Shown piece by piece: positions 34,001-43,554 of a stretch of 64,000 nt of DNA. A program made the position numbers and the translations under genes. The notes under the pieces are model-generated. The model did no database searches, was not told the origin of the DNA, and saw only the letters and a list, made by a program, of their open reading frames with translations. Every line of letters starts with the position of its first letter. The first letter of the stretch is position 1. This stretch comes from Chelonoidis abingdonii (Eukaryota > Chordata > Testudines > Testudinidae), in NCBI RefSeq assembly GCF_003597395.2, contig NC_133774.1, positions 35,808,759 to 35,872,758 of the forward strand. Direction: 5' to 3'.

Positions 34001-35473
34001 TTATAGTCCATGAAAATAAAACTGGGTCAGGAATCATTTAAAGATGAAGGGCTTCCTCCTCAAGCATGCATGTGAGTAACTTTGCCTGTGTGTTACATGT
34101 ATGTATTATATGTGAATCTATTTACATGTGTTTTTGCAGGATCTGACCCTAACCCATTTATTTCTCAGCACATTCACAGACACCTAACAACCGCCTAGAT
34201 TTCTTAGGTTTTCTGGATGTTATTTCAGAAAAGAGTCTGTATCTACAAATTTAACTGGCAAAGGAATTCATGGTAGACACTGACTCACTGCATTTGTGCC
34301 TTATTAAGTTATTTATTTATTTTATTAGAATTTGTACATCATAATTTTCTGTAGTTTAATACTTTTTCTCCTTTAAGAACATCTCCTATTTAATATGACT
34401 GGAGTATGTATTTGATGAAGGGATGCCATCCTGTTCTCTGCTTAAGAAAATCAATGTGCAGGTTCCATGGGAAAAATGTTATCACATATTGATCATTCAG
34501 CTGATTTTAAAATTCCAGGGCCATTTCATTCCTGGTATAACCTTACTGAAACCATTGAAATTACATCAATGATGAATATGGCCCCCAGGGGTCTTTTACA
34601 GGTATTCATGCTATCAGACTGTGTAAACTCAGGGCCTTCATACCTGTAGTACGTGAGTACCTCAGACACACTAATGAATTAATCCTCACAACACCCTGGT
34701 GAGGTAAAGTAGAACTATTGGTGGAGACTTTAAGCCCTAAATCACGCAAGTTACAATGCATGAGGGAACTTCTGTGTCTCTGCAAAGCCCAGTGGGGCTC
34801 CATGCAGGTGCAGAGATCCACTAGCATCGATCTACTTGCAGGACTACGGCTTTTATAATTTGTCCACGTTTGCACAGCCAATCAACTGCAGTGCCAAGAC
34901 TAGTACCCAGGTCTTCCAAGTTTCCACCCACCAAAATATTTCTTCACATATCTCCCAATCCAATTTGAAGAGATATTTTCATTTTAAATACCCTTAAAGA
35001 GCAGAAATGGAAGCTCTTTTAATAAGAGATGATATTTTTCCACTCTCCTCTTTGCAAAGGATAATATTATTGTTTGAAATGAAAAAATCCCACTTTTAAA
35101 TTTTAACTTTCTGCAAGCAGAATGCCAGCAGTAAATTTAGATAGTAGATGCATGCAAGTGAATAATGTTTACCTTTGCAGATACCAAATTCATCACCAAA
35201 GTCATCCTCCTCAGTGTAAAACTGGCACTTCAGCCCAGGCCCACATTTGACACCATCCATACCTGAGACAGTGCGGTAGCAAGTCTCCCCCAAGGCTGCT
35301 GCACAGACTTTGCAACAGCCACAGTCATCAAGCACTGTTCGCTTACAGCGCAAAGTACTTTTACACACATTACTGTCACAAGATTCGGGGCAATCTACTG
35401 CATATTTTGCACTCCAAGCAGTTCCGATGTGCACTGGTACCAGGAGGATGGTGAAAAACAGGAAGTTCTTCAT
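27920..35473 (-). CDS. ESM1: ESM1 (endocan), three coding exons
   Basis: Endocan is a secreted dermatan-sulfate proteoglycan of endothelial cells that binds adhesion and growth-factor partners. The coding exons are 35473-35173, 29458-29303 and 28020-27920. All introns are GT-AG and interrupt codons after the first base, so the frame closes exactly on 185 residues (human is 184). Residues 1 to about 19 are a hydrophobic signal peptide. Residues 28-99 form an IGFBP-type domain with DDCGCCKVCAA. Residues 102-129 hold a second cysteine-rich unit (TCNCQSGICD). 18 cysteines are present. MASGDG (Ser158-Gly159) matches the glycosaminoglycan attachment site, and the C-terminus is SPVMKWLNPR. Upstream a TATA-like box supports the start. 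Intron 1 (5.7 kb) has collected L1, LTR and MIR relics. The nearest other gene remnant is the granzyme pseudogene on the opposite strand. Confidence 0.97.
28202..28330 (+). repeat. MIR-type SINE fragment in ESM1 intron 2
   Basis: GAGATCTAGGTTCAATTCTC, CCAGACTTCTTGTGTGAGCT and TGGGCAAGTTGCTTAACCTC follow the MIR order. The 3' part is missing or unrecognisable. Confidence 0.8.
28331..29302. other. ESM1 intron 2, no other recognised feature
   Basis: AT-rich intronic sequence between the MIR fragment and exon 2. Short open frames show no domain. Confidence 0.5.
29303..29458 (-). CDS. ESM1: ESM1 coding exon 2
   Basis: 156 nt between acceptor CTTTCAG and donor GTAAGACTT. It encodes residues 101-152, with six cysteines, the TCNCQSGICD segment and the FPFFQ stretch that in human endocan contributes to growth-factor-related activity. 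Confidence 0.95.
29459..30000. other. ESM1 intron 1, 3' part, AT-rich
   Basis: AT-rich intronic sequence with no repeat boundary that I can identify. Confidence 0.4.
30001..30620 (+). repeat. Unclassified repeat-like block upstream of L1 relic
   Basis: The block has higher complexity and GC than its surroundings. Open stretches at 30211-30444 read KESQCKACESDPCPSCLLKD, a cysteine-rich piece that I cannot assign. Position and strand make it a possible further part of the L1-like relic that follows, but this is not shown. Confidence 0.25.
30640..31440 (+). mobile_element. L1-like LINE 3' relic
   Basis: On the plus strand, broken frames read FYKLLHRWHLTPI (about 30870-30908) and FCWRGCGEKG (about 30935-30965). 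These correspond to the conserved C-terminal segment of L1 ORF2, where a W-x-L-T-P block is followed by C-W-R-C/G-x-x-G. The tail is A-rich with TTAAAAATTTTTTAAAAAAA at the end. It lies inside ESM1 intron 1, antisense to the gene. Confidence 0.65.
31443..31847 (+). mobile_element. Non-LTR retrotransposon 3' relic, split by an LTR
   Basis: The sequence holds GGGGCTCAATGGCCTGGGCC followed by CAGCATATCTAAAAGATTGC, reminiscent of the C-terminal LINE reverse-transcriptase region (L-x-G-L-G-P-A-Y-L). It ends CTTGCC-like CCTGCCTTCTCTAGCATAAA. A related tail (CTTGCCTTCTCTAACATAAA) occurs at 36730. The LTR at 31852 interrupts it; a few bases may continue after 32719. Confidence 0.4.
31852..32715 (+). 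mobile_element. Probable solo LTR with 4-bp target duplication
   Basis: The 864-bp block begins TGTGACAGATATGG and ends CTTGAACTGCA (TG...CA), flanked by ACAC on both sides (31848-31851 and 32716-32719). It contains AATAAATG signals near 32010 and 32420. No internal retroviral genes are present, so it would be a solo LTR. A 4-bp duplication would suit an ERV1-type element. The short repeat makes the exact right end tentative. Confidence 0.5.
33054..33119. repeat. Fold-back repeat
   Basis: CCTGATCCTGCTGCCACTGA and TCAATGGGAGCAGGAGCAGG are inverted copies around a centre with CAAAACTCTCATTGACTTC. Confidence 0.7.
33235..33400 (-). repeat. MIR-type SINE fragment
   Basis: AACACTTTTCATCTAAGGAT, CAAGAACTTTACAAAG, AACAAGTGACTTAACC and AGAATCCAGGAACCCTGATG follow the reverse order of a MIR element. 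Confidence 0.65.
33401..34639. other. ESM1 intron 1, unassigned part
   Basis: AT-rich intronic sequence. Around 33640-33720, GAAGTCAATGGGAGTATTTT and GTGGGGCCAAGATTTCACCC look like a fold-back remnant. Confidence 0.4.
34640..34915 (-). repeat. MIR-type SINE fragment
   Basis: AATTAATCCTCACAACACCC, TGGTGAGGTAAAGTAG and AGACTAGTACCCAGGTCTTC fit a reversed MIR. About 80 bp between the two halves (34760-34845) are unlike MIR and may be a small insertion. Confidence 0.6.
35173..35473 (-). CDS. ESM1: ESM1 coding exon 1
   Basis: 301 nt from the ATG at 35473-35471 to donor GTAAACATT. It encodes residues 1-100 plus the first base of codon 101: signal peptide, then 12 cysteines of the IGFBP-type module, including CKRTVLDDCGCCKVCAA and ETCYRTVSGMDGVKCGPGLK. 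Confidence 0.97.
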
Positions 35474-35600
35474 GTCTCACAGTGATAAATGCTCAGTTCC
35501 AAAGAGCAGGTTCTACGTTCAGCCTTGTGGTTTTGTGCTGAAGGAAGCTGCAATAAGGAATCCAAAGTAGTAGCTGCACATCAGCCTACAAGTTTATGAG

Positions 35601-35610
35601 CTTTATAAAG
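35601..35610 (-). promoter_or_regulatory. ESM1: Candidate ESM1 TATA box
   Basis: CTTTATAAAG lies about 130 bp upstream of the ESM1 start codon on the minus strand. With a usual 25-30 bp spacing, transcription would start near 35575, giving a 5' untranslated region of about 100 nt. An ETS-type GGAA core (CTGAGGAAATTG) lies about 35 bp further upstream, near 35640. Confidence 0.5.
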
Positions 35611-35659
35611 TGTGTTGCCCACATGCTTCACCGTCGTCAATTTCCTCAGTCTGACAGTG

Positions 35660-36853
35660 CTGTCCTCCTGCCAGCCTCCCTTGTTTTAGTTTGTGAAATC
35701 CAGGATGAAGGTTGGATTAGTACTCTGCTGCCATCCAGGAATTGAAAAGCCTGAGCTGATGTAATCTGTTATGTTTAGTTGGTTGTTTTGCATGAGGACT
35801 AAAAACGCTCTCACATCCGTCTCAAATGCTCAAGGACGTCTGCCAAAAACAAAAAACAAAAAAATTCAGTAGGTTATATACCTTCTTTCAGGACAGGAAT
35901 TGTTCTGATGCTGAACATATCACTTACAGAACTGCTTTGTCCTACAAACAGTGTTCATGAGGCCAGGTGAAAAATCGTGTCCAATTGTATCAGTGCTGAA
36001 AGAAGCTAATTTTAAAAAAATAAGTCCTTGCTTTCTCCTCAATAAGTAAGTGAATGGCTACTTTAAAGAAGAAAATGTGATTATGCCATTTAGCTAACAT
36101 AAGAGCAAAAAAATGTGAGTGATACTTTTGTTGCTTTGCACTGAACAGGATACTCATAAAAACAAAAGATCAATTTTATCAGCATTTAGTTAGATATATT
36201 TTTCAGTCAAAGAGATCAGTGCTAAACCTACTAAATGAGTCAGACAGAAGTCAGTACATTGTAGGTCCCACTCCAGAAAATGATCAGTTTCCTAAAATTA
36301 CCTAAAGATCACAGGGAAAAGCTCAGGCTCTCACCATCACTGTCTACACAGGCCCAAAGTAATTCTCCTCCCACCTACTCCAGCTTCACACTCATCTCAC
36401 TTCATCAACTTAGGCAGTGTTACTCCTGAGTCCCGCCAGGGTAGCTGATAGGAAAATTAGGCCTAAAGTCCTTACTCCTCCCCAGTTTGAGGTTTATTCC
36501 AACTGTCAGAGCCATGACAAGAAATGGCAAACAGGCCAGCAACTCAGTAAAACAGATGAATCAGCAGAGGGATAGAAACATTTTGATGCAAAGGAAAAAT
36601 CTCCAGAAGAGTTAAAAATCAATATAATCACTAAACAAATCTCTAAGGCTTAAATCCTGCTGCCATCAATAGGAACAGGAAAAAGCCCTAAATCTGTACG
36701 TGGCCACCTATCCTTCTATGTTGTTAACCTTGCCTTCTCTAACATAAACATATAGGAACAAAAATTTCAAACCGAAACACTCCACTACACATACTTCTCA
36801 CCCATGGAGAGATGGTGAGAGAACAAACACCTGTTTGTCACATTGCTTAAGGC
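35660..36853. other. ESM1 upstream region; one LINE-tail fragment
   Basis: No gene is recognised. At about 36640-36760, CTTGCCTTCTCTAACATAAA matches the tail of the relic at 31443. The rest is AT-rich. Confidence 0.4.
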
Positions 36854-37850
36854 CAGGGCTGGCCTTACCATGAGGCGAACTGAGGCAGCCACCTCAGGTG
36901 CCAGACTGTGCGGGGGCACCACTAGGACCCACAGTGTAGAAAATTGTGTCTGCTGGTGGTGCATGTGTATTCTCTCTGCTCTAGCTGCACAGAAATGGTG
37001 TAGTGCTGTGCTGGAGGAAGGAAGGCACAAGAGACATGACAGGCAGCCAGAAGAAAAGGTGAGAGGGAATAACAGAAAGCAGCAGGAGCTGCAGGGAGAG
37101 AGAGGAGGAGGAACCTCTTATGTAGCACCCATAGGAGCCTGGACTGATCAACACCAGCTTCTCAGGGAGCTTCCTGTTTCCTCTCGCTTTCCTGAACCCA
37201 CTTGAGGAGAACAGGCAGTCAACTGAAGTAGTAGGAGCCAGTTAGGCCCTTAAGACACTGATACCTTCCCTCATTCAGGCCCTGCTACCAGACTGCTTAT
37301 TTGTCCCTTTCAACTGAGTGTTGAGAGCCACTATAGCTGGCACAGAACAGCAGTCATGAGTGAAAGAAAAAAGCGCCCATCGGGGGCAGCATTCAGAAAA
37401 AAAAAAAAAAAAGCAAAGGAAGCTTTTCTATCTAAGCAGGAAGGAGCTCTCCTGAGATACATAGACACAAATGTTTCACAGTGAGGAAGTGAGTGGGAGG
37501 AGGATGCTGATCTCCAGTTGTCAGCGTGCAGGTGACCTAGCAGCACTGCAGGCATCCATATCTCCAATCTCAAATGGATGTAACTATGCACATACCTGAA
37601 GAAAAATTTAGATCAGAGAAGGGTGGTGGAGGTGCAAGAAACAGCTGCTGCTAAGTTTAGTTCCTAAGCTCTAGATGATCCAGGACTGTGGACCCACCTT
37701 GATCAAGTAACCAGAGGGACTTCCTTGTCCTGCATGGGCCACAGAAAGAGAAAACTTCAATTTTCCAAAGATCAAATGAAAATAGAAGTTTCCATCAAAC
37801 ACATTTAGTGGCGTGAAATTCCCAGTAGTGACAAAGTGGAGGAATAAACA

Positions 37851-38140
37851 TAACATAAGAACAGTCGTACCGGGTCAGACCAAAGGCCATTCTAGCCCAG
37901 TATCTGTCTACCGGACAATGGCAATGCCAGGTGCCCCAGGGAGTGACCTTAACAGCAATGTAGCGATCTCTCTCCTGCTATCTATGTCCATCCCTCTGAC
38001 CAAACAGAGGCTAAGGGACACATTCTTTACCCATCCTGGCTAATAGCCATTTTGGCTTAACCACCATGAATTATTCAGTTCTCTATGTACTCAAAAACCC
38101 AGAATGCTGATAATTGTTTTTGTTGCCAAACCTTCCAGCC
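37851..38140 (-). mobile_element. CR1 3' end inserted in the hAT element
   Basis: ACATAAGAACAGTCGTACCG, GGTCAGACCAAAGGCCATTC, ATGCCAGGTGCCCCAGGGAG and CATCCTGGCTAATAGCCATT follow the order of a reversed CR1 3' untranslated region. It separates the N-terminal part of the hAT transposase from the rest, so it came later than the hAT insertion. Confidence 0.8.
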
Positions 38141-39809
38141 TAATGTTCCAGCCACATGGGTCCTACAGGAACAAGGACTGGGAGAATCTGGCTAGAAATT
38201 CTGGCATGCCAATGAAAAGGCAGCAAATCACCAGAGAGCATTCCATAGTGGAAGAGCTTGAGATTAGACTAAGGTTAAAGGCCACCATAGATGATCAGCA
38301 TCAAGAGAAGATTACATCAGAGTCTCTTAGTGGCAAAATGTTCTGAAAGGCTCATTGCCATTGTGAGAATGCTTGCTACCCAAAAAACCTAAACATGGCA
38401 TGGCACTTCAGATGACTTTTATGTGCCAAACATAGAAACTTCCTTAAAATTGTAGAGCTGATGGCTGAGTTTGATGCTGTACTTCAGAAGCATCTAAGAA
38501 GAGTCACCACCCAAGAAAAGTACACACACTACTACCTTGGAAAAAATTCAAAATGAATCATAACAGTTACTGGCAACAAAAGTCAAACAGAAGATTGTGG
38601 CAGATCTGAAGTCAGCAAGATATACTCTGTAATTGTGGACTGCAACACTGACATCAGCCATACGGAATAAATGACTTTAATGGTGTGTTTGTAACAAACA
38701 GAACTAGTGAAAATGTCCCTGCAATGGTGACTGTCAGAGAGTATTTTCTAGAATTATTGACATTGGTTGATACTACAGGAGCTGGTATGACAAATGTGCT
38801 TCTCAAAAAGCTGGAAGATACGGGAATTGCTATAAGTTACATGAGAGGTCAGGGCTACGATAATTGGTGCCAACATGGAGGAAAGAATAGAGGATGCAGA
38901 CAGGAATCCGAGAGTTAAACCCTCAAGCCTTTTTTGTCCCATGAGGGTCTCATTCATTGAACTTGGTGTGTCAGTGATGCAGCATCAGATTCTAGTGAGG
39001 CTGCTGAATTTTTTAATGTAATTCAAAGCATCTATGTATTTTCTCTGTCATCAACTCATCGATGGAAATTTTGAAGCAACATCTGGGAACATCCTCTCTG
39101 ATACTGAAACCACTGAGTGCCACATGATGGGAAAGTCAAGTGGAGGCGATAAAGCCTACAAACACCAAATTGGGAAGATAGATGATGCCATATTTGCCAT
39201 TATGGAGGATAATGCAGGAACTGTTCTAGGAAGAACAGTGCAGAGGGAAATGGAATCACCAGAAACATACATAATTCAAATTTCTGTGTGGCTTAGCGTT
39301 GTGGAATGACATACTGTTTGAAATAAATGTTGTAAGCAAGAGACTCCAAGGTGTTGACCTTGATATATCTGGAGCAATGGAAAAACTGGACAAAGCGAAG
39401 TCATACCTAAAGTCTTACTGATCAGATGAGGGATTTCAAAACATTCTGAAGAGTGCACAGAAGTTGGCAGAGGAACTGCACACTGAAGCTATTTTCTCAC
39501 CCTTTCAAGAATACAAGAGTCACCAAAGAAGAAGACATTTTGATTGCGAGGCACAAGATAATCCCATACAACAATTCAAAGTTGAATTTTTTAACCAGGT
39601 GCTAGATTGTTCAATACAGTCAGCTGAAGAACATTTCATGCAGCCCAAGGAACACAGCAGTATATTTGGGATGTTGTATGATATTTCAAAACTTCTCACT
39701 ATAGTTGAAGAAGACCTACACCAGCAGGGCCATCCTTACCCATATGCAAAGTACACAGCTGCATAGGGCACCAGGAAATTGATGGCACCTTGCAATCATC
39801 TCAATAGAG

Positions 39810-40077
39810 CAGGGGTCCCCAAGGAGCCCGCCGGGTCATGTGAGTGCGCCCACATACTGGCCAGCATTCAGCAGCGACGCCTCTGGATGATGCTGCTTGC
39901 TACAGACAAACAGCTTCATCCAGAGGCATCGCCACCGAAATGCCACCAAAATTCGGTGGTGACGCCTCTGAAAGATGCCACTTGTTAGCAGCATTTCAGC
40001 AGATGCTCGTCCACCATGATAGTCCTCCGTGGTCTGTCGTCTGGCACCCGCCAGACAAAAAAGGTTGCAGACCACTG
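39810..40077. mobile_element. hAT MITE nested in the larger hAT element
   Basis: The ends are CAGGGGTCCCCAAGG and, inverted, CAGTGGTCTGCAACC. Flanks CAATAGAG (39802-39809) and CAATAGTT (40078-40085) match at 6 of 8. The 268-bp interior has repeated GCATTTCAGC- and CAGAGGC-like words. Confidence 0.8.
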
Positions 40078-40458
40078 CAATAGTTCATGAGCTGGCCCAG
40101 ACTGTGGACCTTCAGGAAGCAGTTCAAATCTCTGCAACAAAGAAGGCTCGGAAAGCACCACTTTGATTATTCAAACAGATAAAAATGCCAGTGTTTACTA
40201 TGCAGACAAGAAAGTTACATTTGCTGTTCAGGCATTTGAAAGTTAAGTGTTACTTAACATTTTTGAACAAGGCATTTCAAGTTGTTAGTTTCTTCTTTAT
40301 TGGGGTAGGTAGCAGAGCAGTACCATGAGAGGCATAGAACAGGAAGAAGGTAGAATTGAGATCTTTCCAAGTTTTGGCCCAAGTGAGGGGACATGGAGGC
40401 GTCATTTGAGCTCCCCACCTCAGGTGCCACAATGTTGTGGGCCGGCCCTACTTAACGC

Positions 40459-41995
40459 ACTCAGATACTACCGTGATGAGTGCAGTACGGAACAGAATAG
40501 CATAGAATAGAATGTTTCAATGCCCAAATTTCTGGATGTTATGTAACTTTGCAATGTTTAGGAAAAAAACTTTAAATGCTGAATGTTGCAACTTAGTAGG
40601 CAGATGAGACTGAGAAACTGAAGGGTAATAGGTCTTGTTACAGTGCAGGACAGCTCTTGGAGTGGATGAATATCAGTCCTGAGCAGGGATGTGAAAACTG
40701 ATATACATAAAATAAGAACATTCCCCCTCACATAACCTTTCACCCAAAACTCACCTCACTCTTTTGAGTCTCAGAAAGATTTGGTTAATTTCCCTTTCCA
40801 TTATTTTTCACTTTTGTGCATCTTTGCTCTTCCAGCTTCCAAACAGGACTACGCATGAACATGTCAAGATGGTACAATTTCTGGCTCAGCCAGAAGCAAG
40901 GAGTACTAGGAATCATTTAGAAAAGCTTGTTCTTGTAAGATTTTTCTGTACATTTTTATAAAACCCCCAAAGGTTAAGCTAAGTTAAGAAGATACACCTG
41001 GTTTTGGGGTGTGTATCCAAATCTCCATTCAGCCTTTTAAGGAGCAATCTTACATTGGCAAGAACAGGGGATAGAAGACATAATATGTTTTTTCCTATCT
41101 CTAATTCTAAAGATGCTCTGAGTCTTTTAACATTCCGCTCCTGGTCTTTTCATATCTGAATTTTGCTGTTCATTTTTAACACAGTAAGAACTAGACAGAT
41201 AGCAATACATTTTAATGATATAATGGGAATATATGAATCGCATGCCCAAGTGGTTACACTTGCAGTGAGGAGTTTCAGACAGCACACAAGGTTTGAACTT
41301 GTGATCTGTCTGTCTTATAAGTTTCACAATAACACAGAACAGAAGCTCCATTTACAAGTGCGAGTTGATGTTTCTTTAAATGCACTGTCTCGGGTCTGTC
41401 TCACCAGTAGATTCAGGACTGCAAACATCTAATTTAAGAGCAAATCCATAAGCATCAGGGCCAAAATCTTTGCTAGAGTAAATTGGCACAGCTCCACTGA
41501 TTGCAATGGAGCTACACCAATTGATAACAGTAGAGAATTTGGCCTTCAGAATCCAACATAACCACCCCAGGAAAGGAAAGGAAGAATTCAAGTAGGGAAG
41601 TGAGTAGTGAAATTAGCAACGAGAGAGGTGAGGGGGGAAAGTGCAAGATTAGGGTGAACATACAAACTGGAAATAGGCACACTGTCCCTGATTTGAGAAA
41701 AGGAGTGATCATGACATATAGCAAATGCTTGTTTTGCCAAAGGAAAGCAGAAGGATTTCTTGAAGGCTCCCCTGCCTTCTAGGAACTCAGCAACATTTTC
41801 TAGAGAGACCTTAGTACTTCCCAAACAAACCTTTCTCCCCATTCCAAATGTGATACCCACAACTCTCCAGTGAACAAGTTATCATTCCAGAAATGAAGTT
41901 TAACCACACGCAGTCATGAGCCCTGTGGTTACTTTGAACAGAATTCATTTTCTGTGTGCCTAATGCTCTCTTTTTAATCTATAAAATCTTGTCAC
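40459..41995. other. No gene; one fold-back repeat
   Basis: AT-rich sequence. An open frame near 41163-41432 has no recognised motif. The fold-back at 41459-41544 is listed separately. Confidence 0.4.
41459..41544. repeat. Fold-back repeat
   Basis: GGCCAAAATCTTTGCTAGAG and TAACAGTAGAGAATTTGGCC are inverted copies. Inner arms are AATTGG / CCAATT and GCTCC / GGAGC around ACTGATTGCAAT. 86 bp in all. Confidence 0.8.
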
Positions 41996-41999
41996 ACCA

Positions 42000-42235
42000 A
42001 TTAATATAACACCTTTCATCAGAGCATGTTGCTGTGATTTACAAACACCAATGTATTAAACTACATAATATCCCTCTGAGGTGAATACTGTAGGTATTGC
42101 TAGCTCCATCATACAGATGGGTAACTGAGACACAGAGACATTGTGTAAACAGTCCAAGTCACTGGTAGAGCCAGAACTAGTCCCCCAAAATCCCGAGTAT
42201 TGTTTTCTAACTCTATCCACAAGGCCACAATATCG
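42000..42235 (-). repeat. MIR-type SINE
   Basis: AACACCTTTCATCAGAGCAT, CCCTCTGAGGTGAATACTGT, ACAGATGGGTAACTGAGACA, GTCACTGGTAGAGCCAGAAC and CCACAAGGCCACAATA give a nearly complete reversed element. Confidence 0.8.
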
Positions 42236-42383
42236 TTAAAGATATACATCTCTGGGAGAAAATAATAGTAGAAGAGTGTGCAGGATGGTATAAGTATGTG
42301 TGCATGTGCATACGCTGCTACCGCTCTTCGATGGCATGCTGTTAAAGTCCTCCTTTGTGAGTAGATTTAGGCAGTACTCATGT

Positions 42384-43549
42384 TGTGACACTGCACTCTA
42401 TATTAATTTATGAAATATGCTGATGAGTGTGAATATAATGTAACTAAAATATGCTTCATGCAAAAGGTCTCTTGTAAGGTGTCATTACAAAGCTTATAAT
42501 CTACTGAGTGTGGTCATCCTTTTTGTATAAATGTATCACTCTTGTATCTGAAACTAGAAATATGAAATTTAACTCTGAGGGCCTATTGTAATTATACAAA
42601 GTGTGGGCCATTAATGGTGGTTTGGAATCTTGATGGCTCCCATCAACCAGGACAATTGACTGTGGATGGCTCTGTTTGCAGGCAGGCCTTCCTGTGAGTC
42701 AGGCTGGGAGGAATGAAGGCTTTGGGTCTTACAGTGACATGTGATCATGTCACCTGAACTGGAATCCATCTTTAACTTGGTGCTTTTCCATTGAGAAAGA
42801 GGGGTGGGAACCCAGAAGGACAAAGAATTACTGCCTTATGCAAAAGATATATAAGCGGGGGGAACAGAACAAAGAGGGCAGCCATCATGAGAAATCCCTA
42901 GCTACCACCTGAGCTGGAACAAGGCTATACCGGGGAAAGGACTGTGCCCAGACTAGGAAGCATCCAGTCAGTGAAAGAAACTTATTGAAACATCCCTGAG
43001 GTGAGATTTTATCTGTATTCAGTTTTCTACTATATTAGACTCAGACTTGTGCGTTTTGTTTTATTTTATTTACTTGGTAATTCACTTCGTTCTATCAGCT
43101 TTTACTTGTAACTACTTAAATCCTACTTTCTGTATTATAAAACCACTTTTTACTTATTACTTAACTCAGAGTATGTTATTAATACCTGGGGTGGGGGGGG
43201 CAAACAGCTATGCATATCTCTCTATCAGTGTTATAGAGAGCAAACATTTTATGAGTTTACCCTGTATAAGCTTCATACAGGGTAAAACGGATTTATTTTG
43301 GGCTTAGATCCTTTGGGAGTTAGGCATCTGAGTGTTAAAGACAAGAACACTTCTCTCAAGTTGCTTTAGCTAAGTCTGCAGCTTTGGGCACATGGTTCAG
43401 ACTCTGGGTCTGTATTGAGCAGACAGGCGTGTCTGGCTCAACAAGACAGGGTGCTGGAGTCCCAAGCTGGCAAGGAAAGCAGAGGCAGAAGTAGTCTTGG
43501 CACATAAGTTGGCAGTTCCCAAGGGGCTTTCTGTGACCCAACCGTCACA
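42384..43549 (+). mobile_element. Solo LTR, 1,166 bp, perfect 5-bp target duplication
   Basis: It starts TGTGACACTGC and ends CCAACCGTCACA, so the terminal TGTGAC/GTCACA repeat is perfect. CATGT flanks it on both sides (42379-42383 and 43550-43554). GATATATAAGCGGGG near 42846 could be the promoter TATA box. No second LTR or internal genes are nearby, so homologous recombination has probably removed the rest. A 5-bp duplication suits a Ty3/gypsy or ERV-L-type element. The strand is assigned from the TATA box only. Confidence 0.8.
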
Positions 43550-43554
43550 CATGT

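Larger units (their letters stand above)
37356..40240 (+). pseudogene. hAT transposase (zinc-finger MYM / DUF4371-like), decayed
   Basis: The product would have been the RNase H-like transposase of the surrounding hAT element. It starts MSERKKRPSGAAFRKK at 37356, a start typical of this transposase group; an A-run right after shows a likely slippage. The N-terminal zinc-finger part is missing or scrambled around the CR1 insertion. After it come SYRNKDWENLARNSG (about 38160), VSKIYSVIVDCNTDISHTE (about 38610), TTGAGMTNVLLKKLEDTGIA and YMRGQGYDN (about 38770-38865). The latter match the conserved region around the catalytic Asp blocks. Later pieces (39464-39766) carry a helical segment and the C-terminal dimerisation region. 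Stops and frameshifts occur throughout. Confidence 0.75.
36854..40450 (+). mobile_element. hAT DNA transposon, 3.6 kb, with nested insertions
   Basis: The left end is CAGGGCTGGCC, and the right end read inward is TAGGGCCGGCCC. Flanks CTTAAGGC (36846-36853) and CTTAACGC (40451-40458) match at 7 of 8. ACCTCAGGTGCCA occurs near both ends. A transposase relic runs left to right. Two later insertions sit inside: a CR1 3' end (37851-38140) and a hAT MITE (39810-40077). It is an autonomous-type element, now dead. Confidence 0.85.

Noticed and set aside
35096..35172. Extension of the ESM1 first exon frame past the donor
   Set aside because: The frame simply reads into intron 1. Splicing at GTAAACATT to exon 2 restores the conserved endocan sequence.
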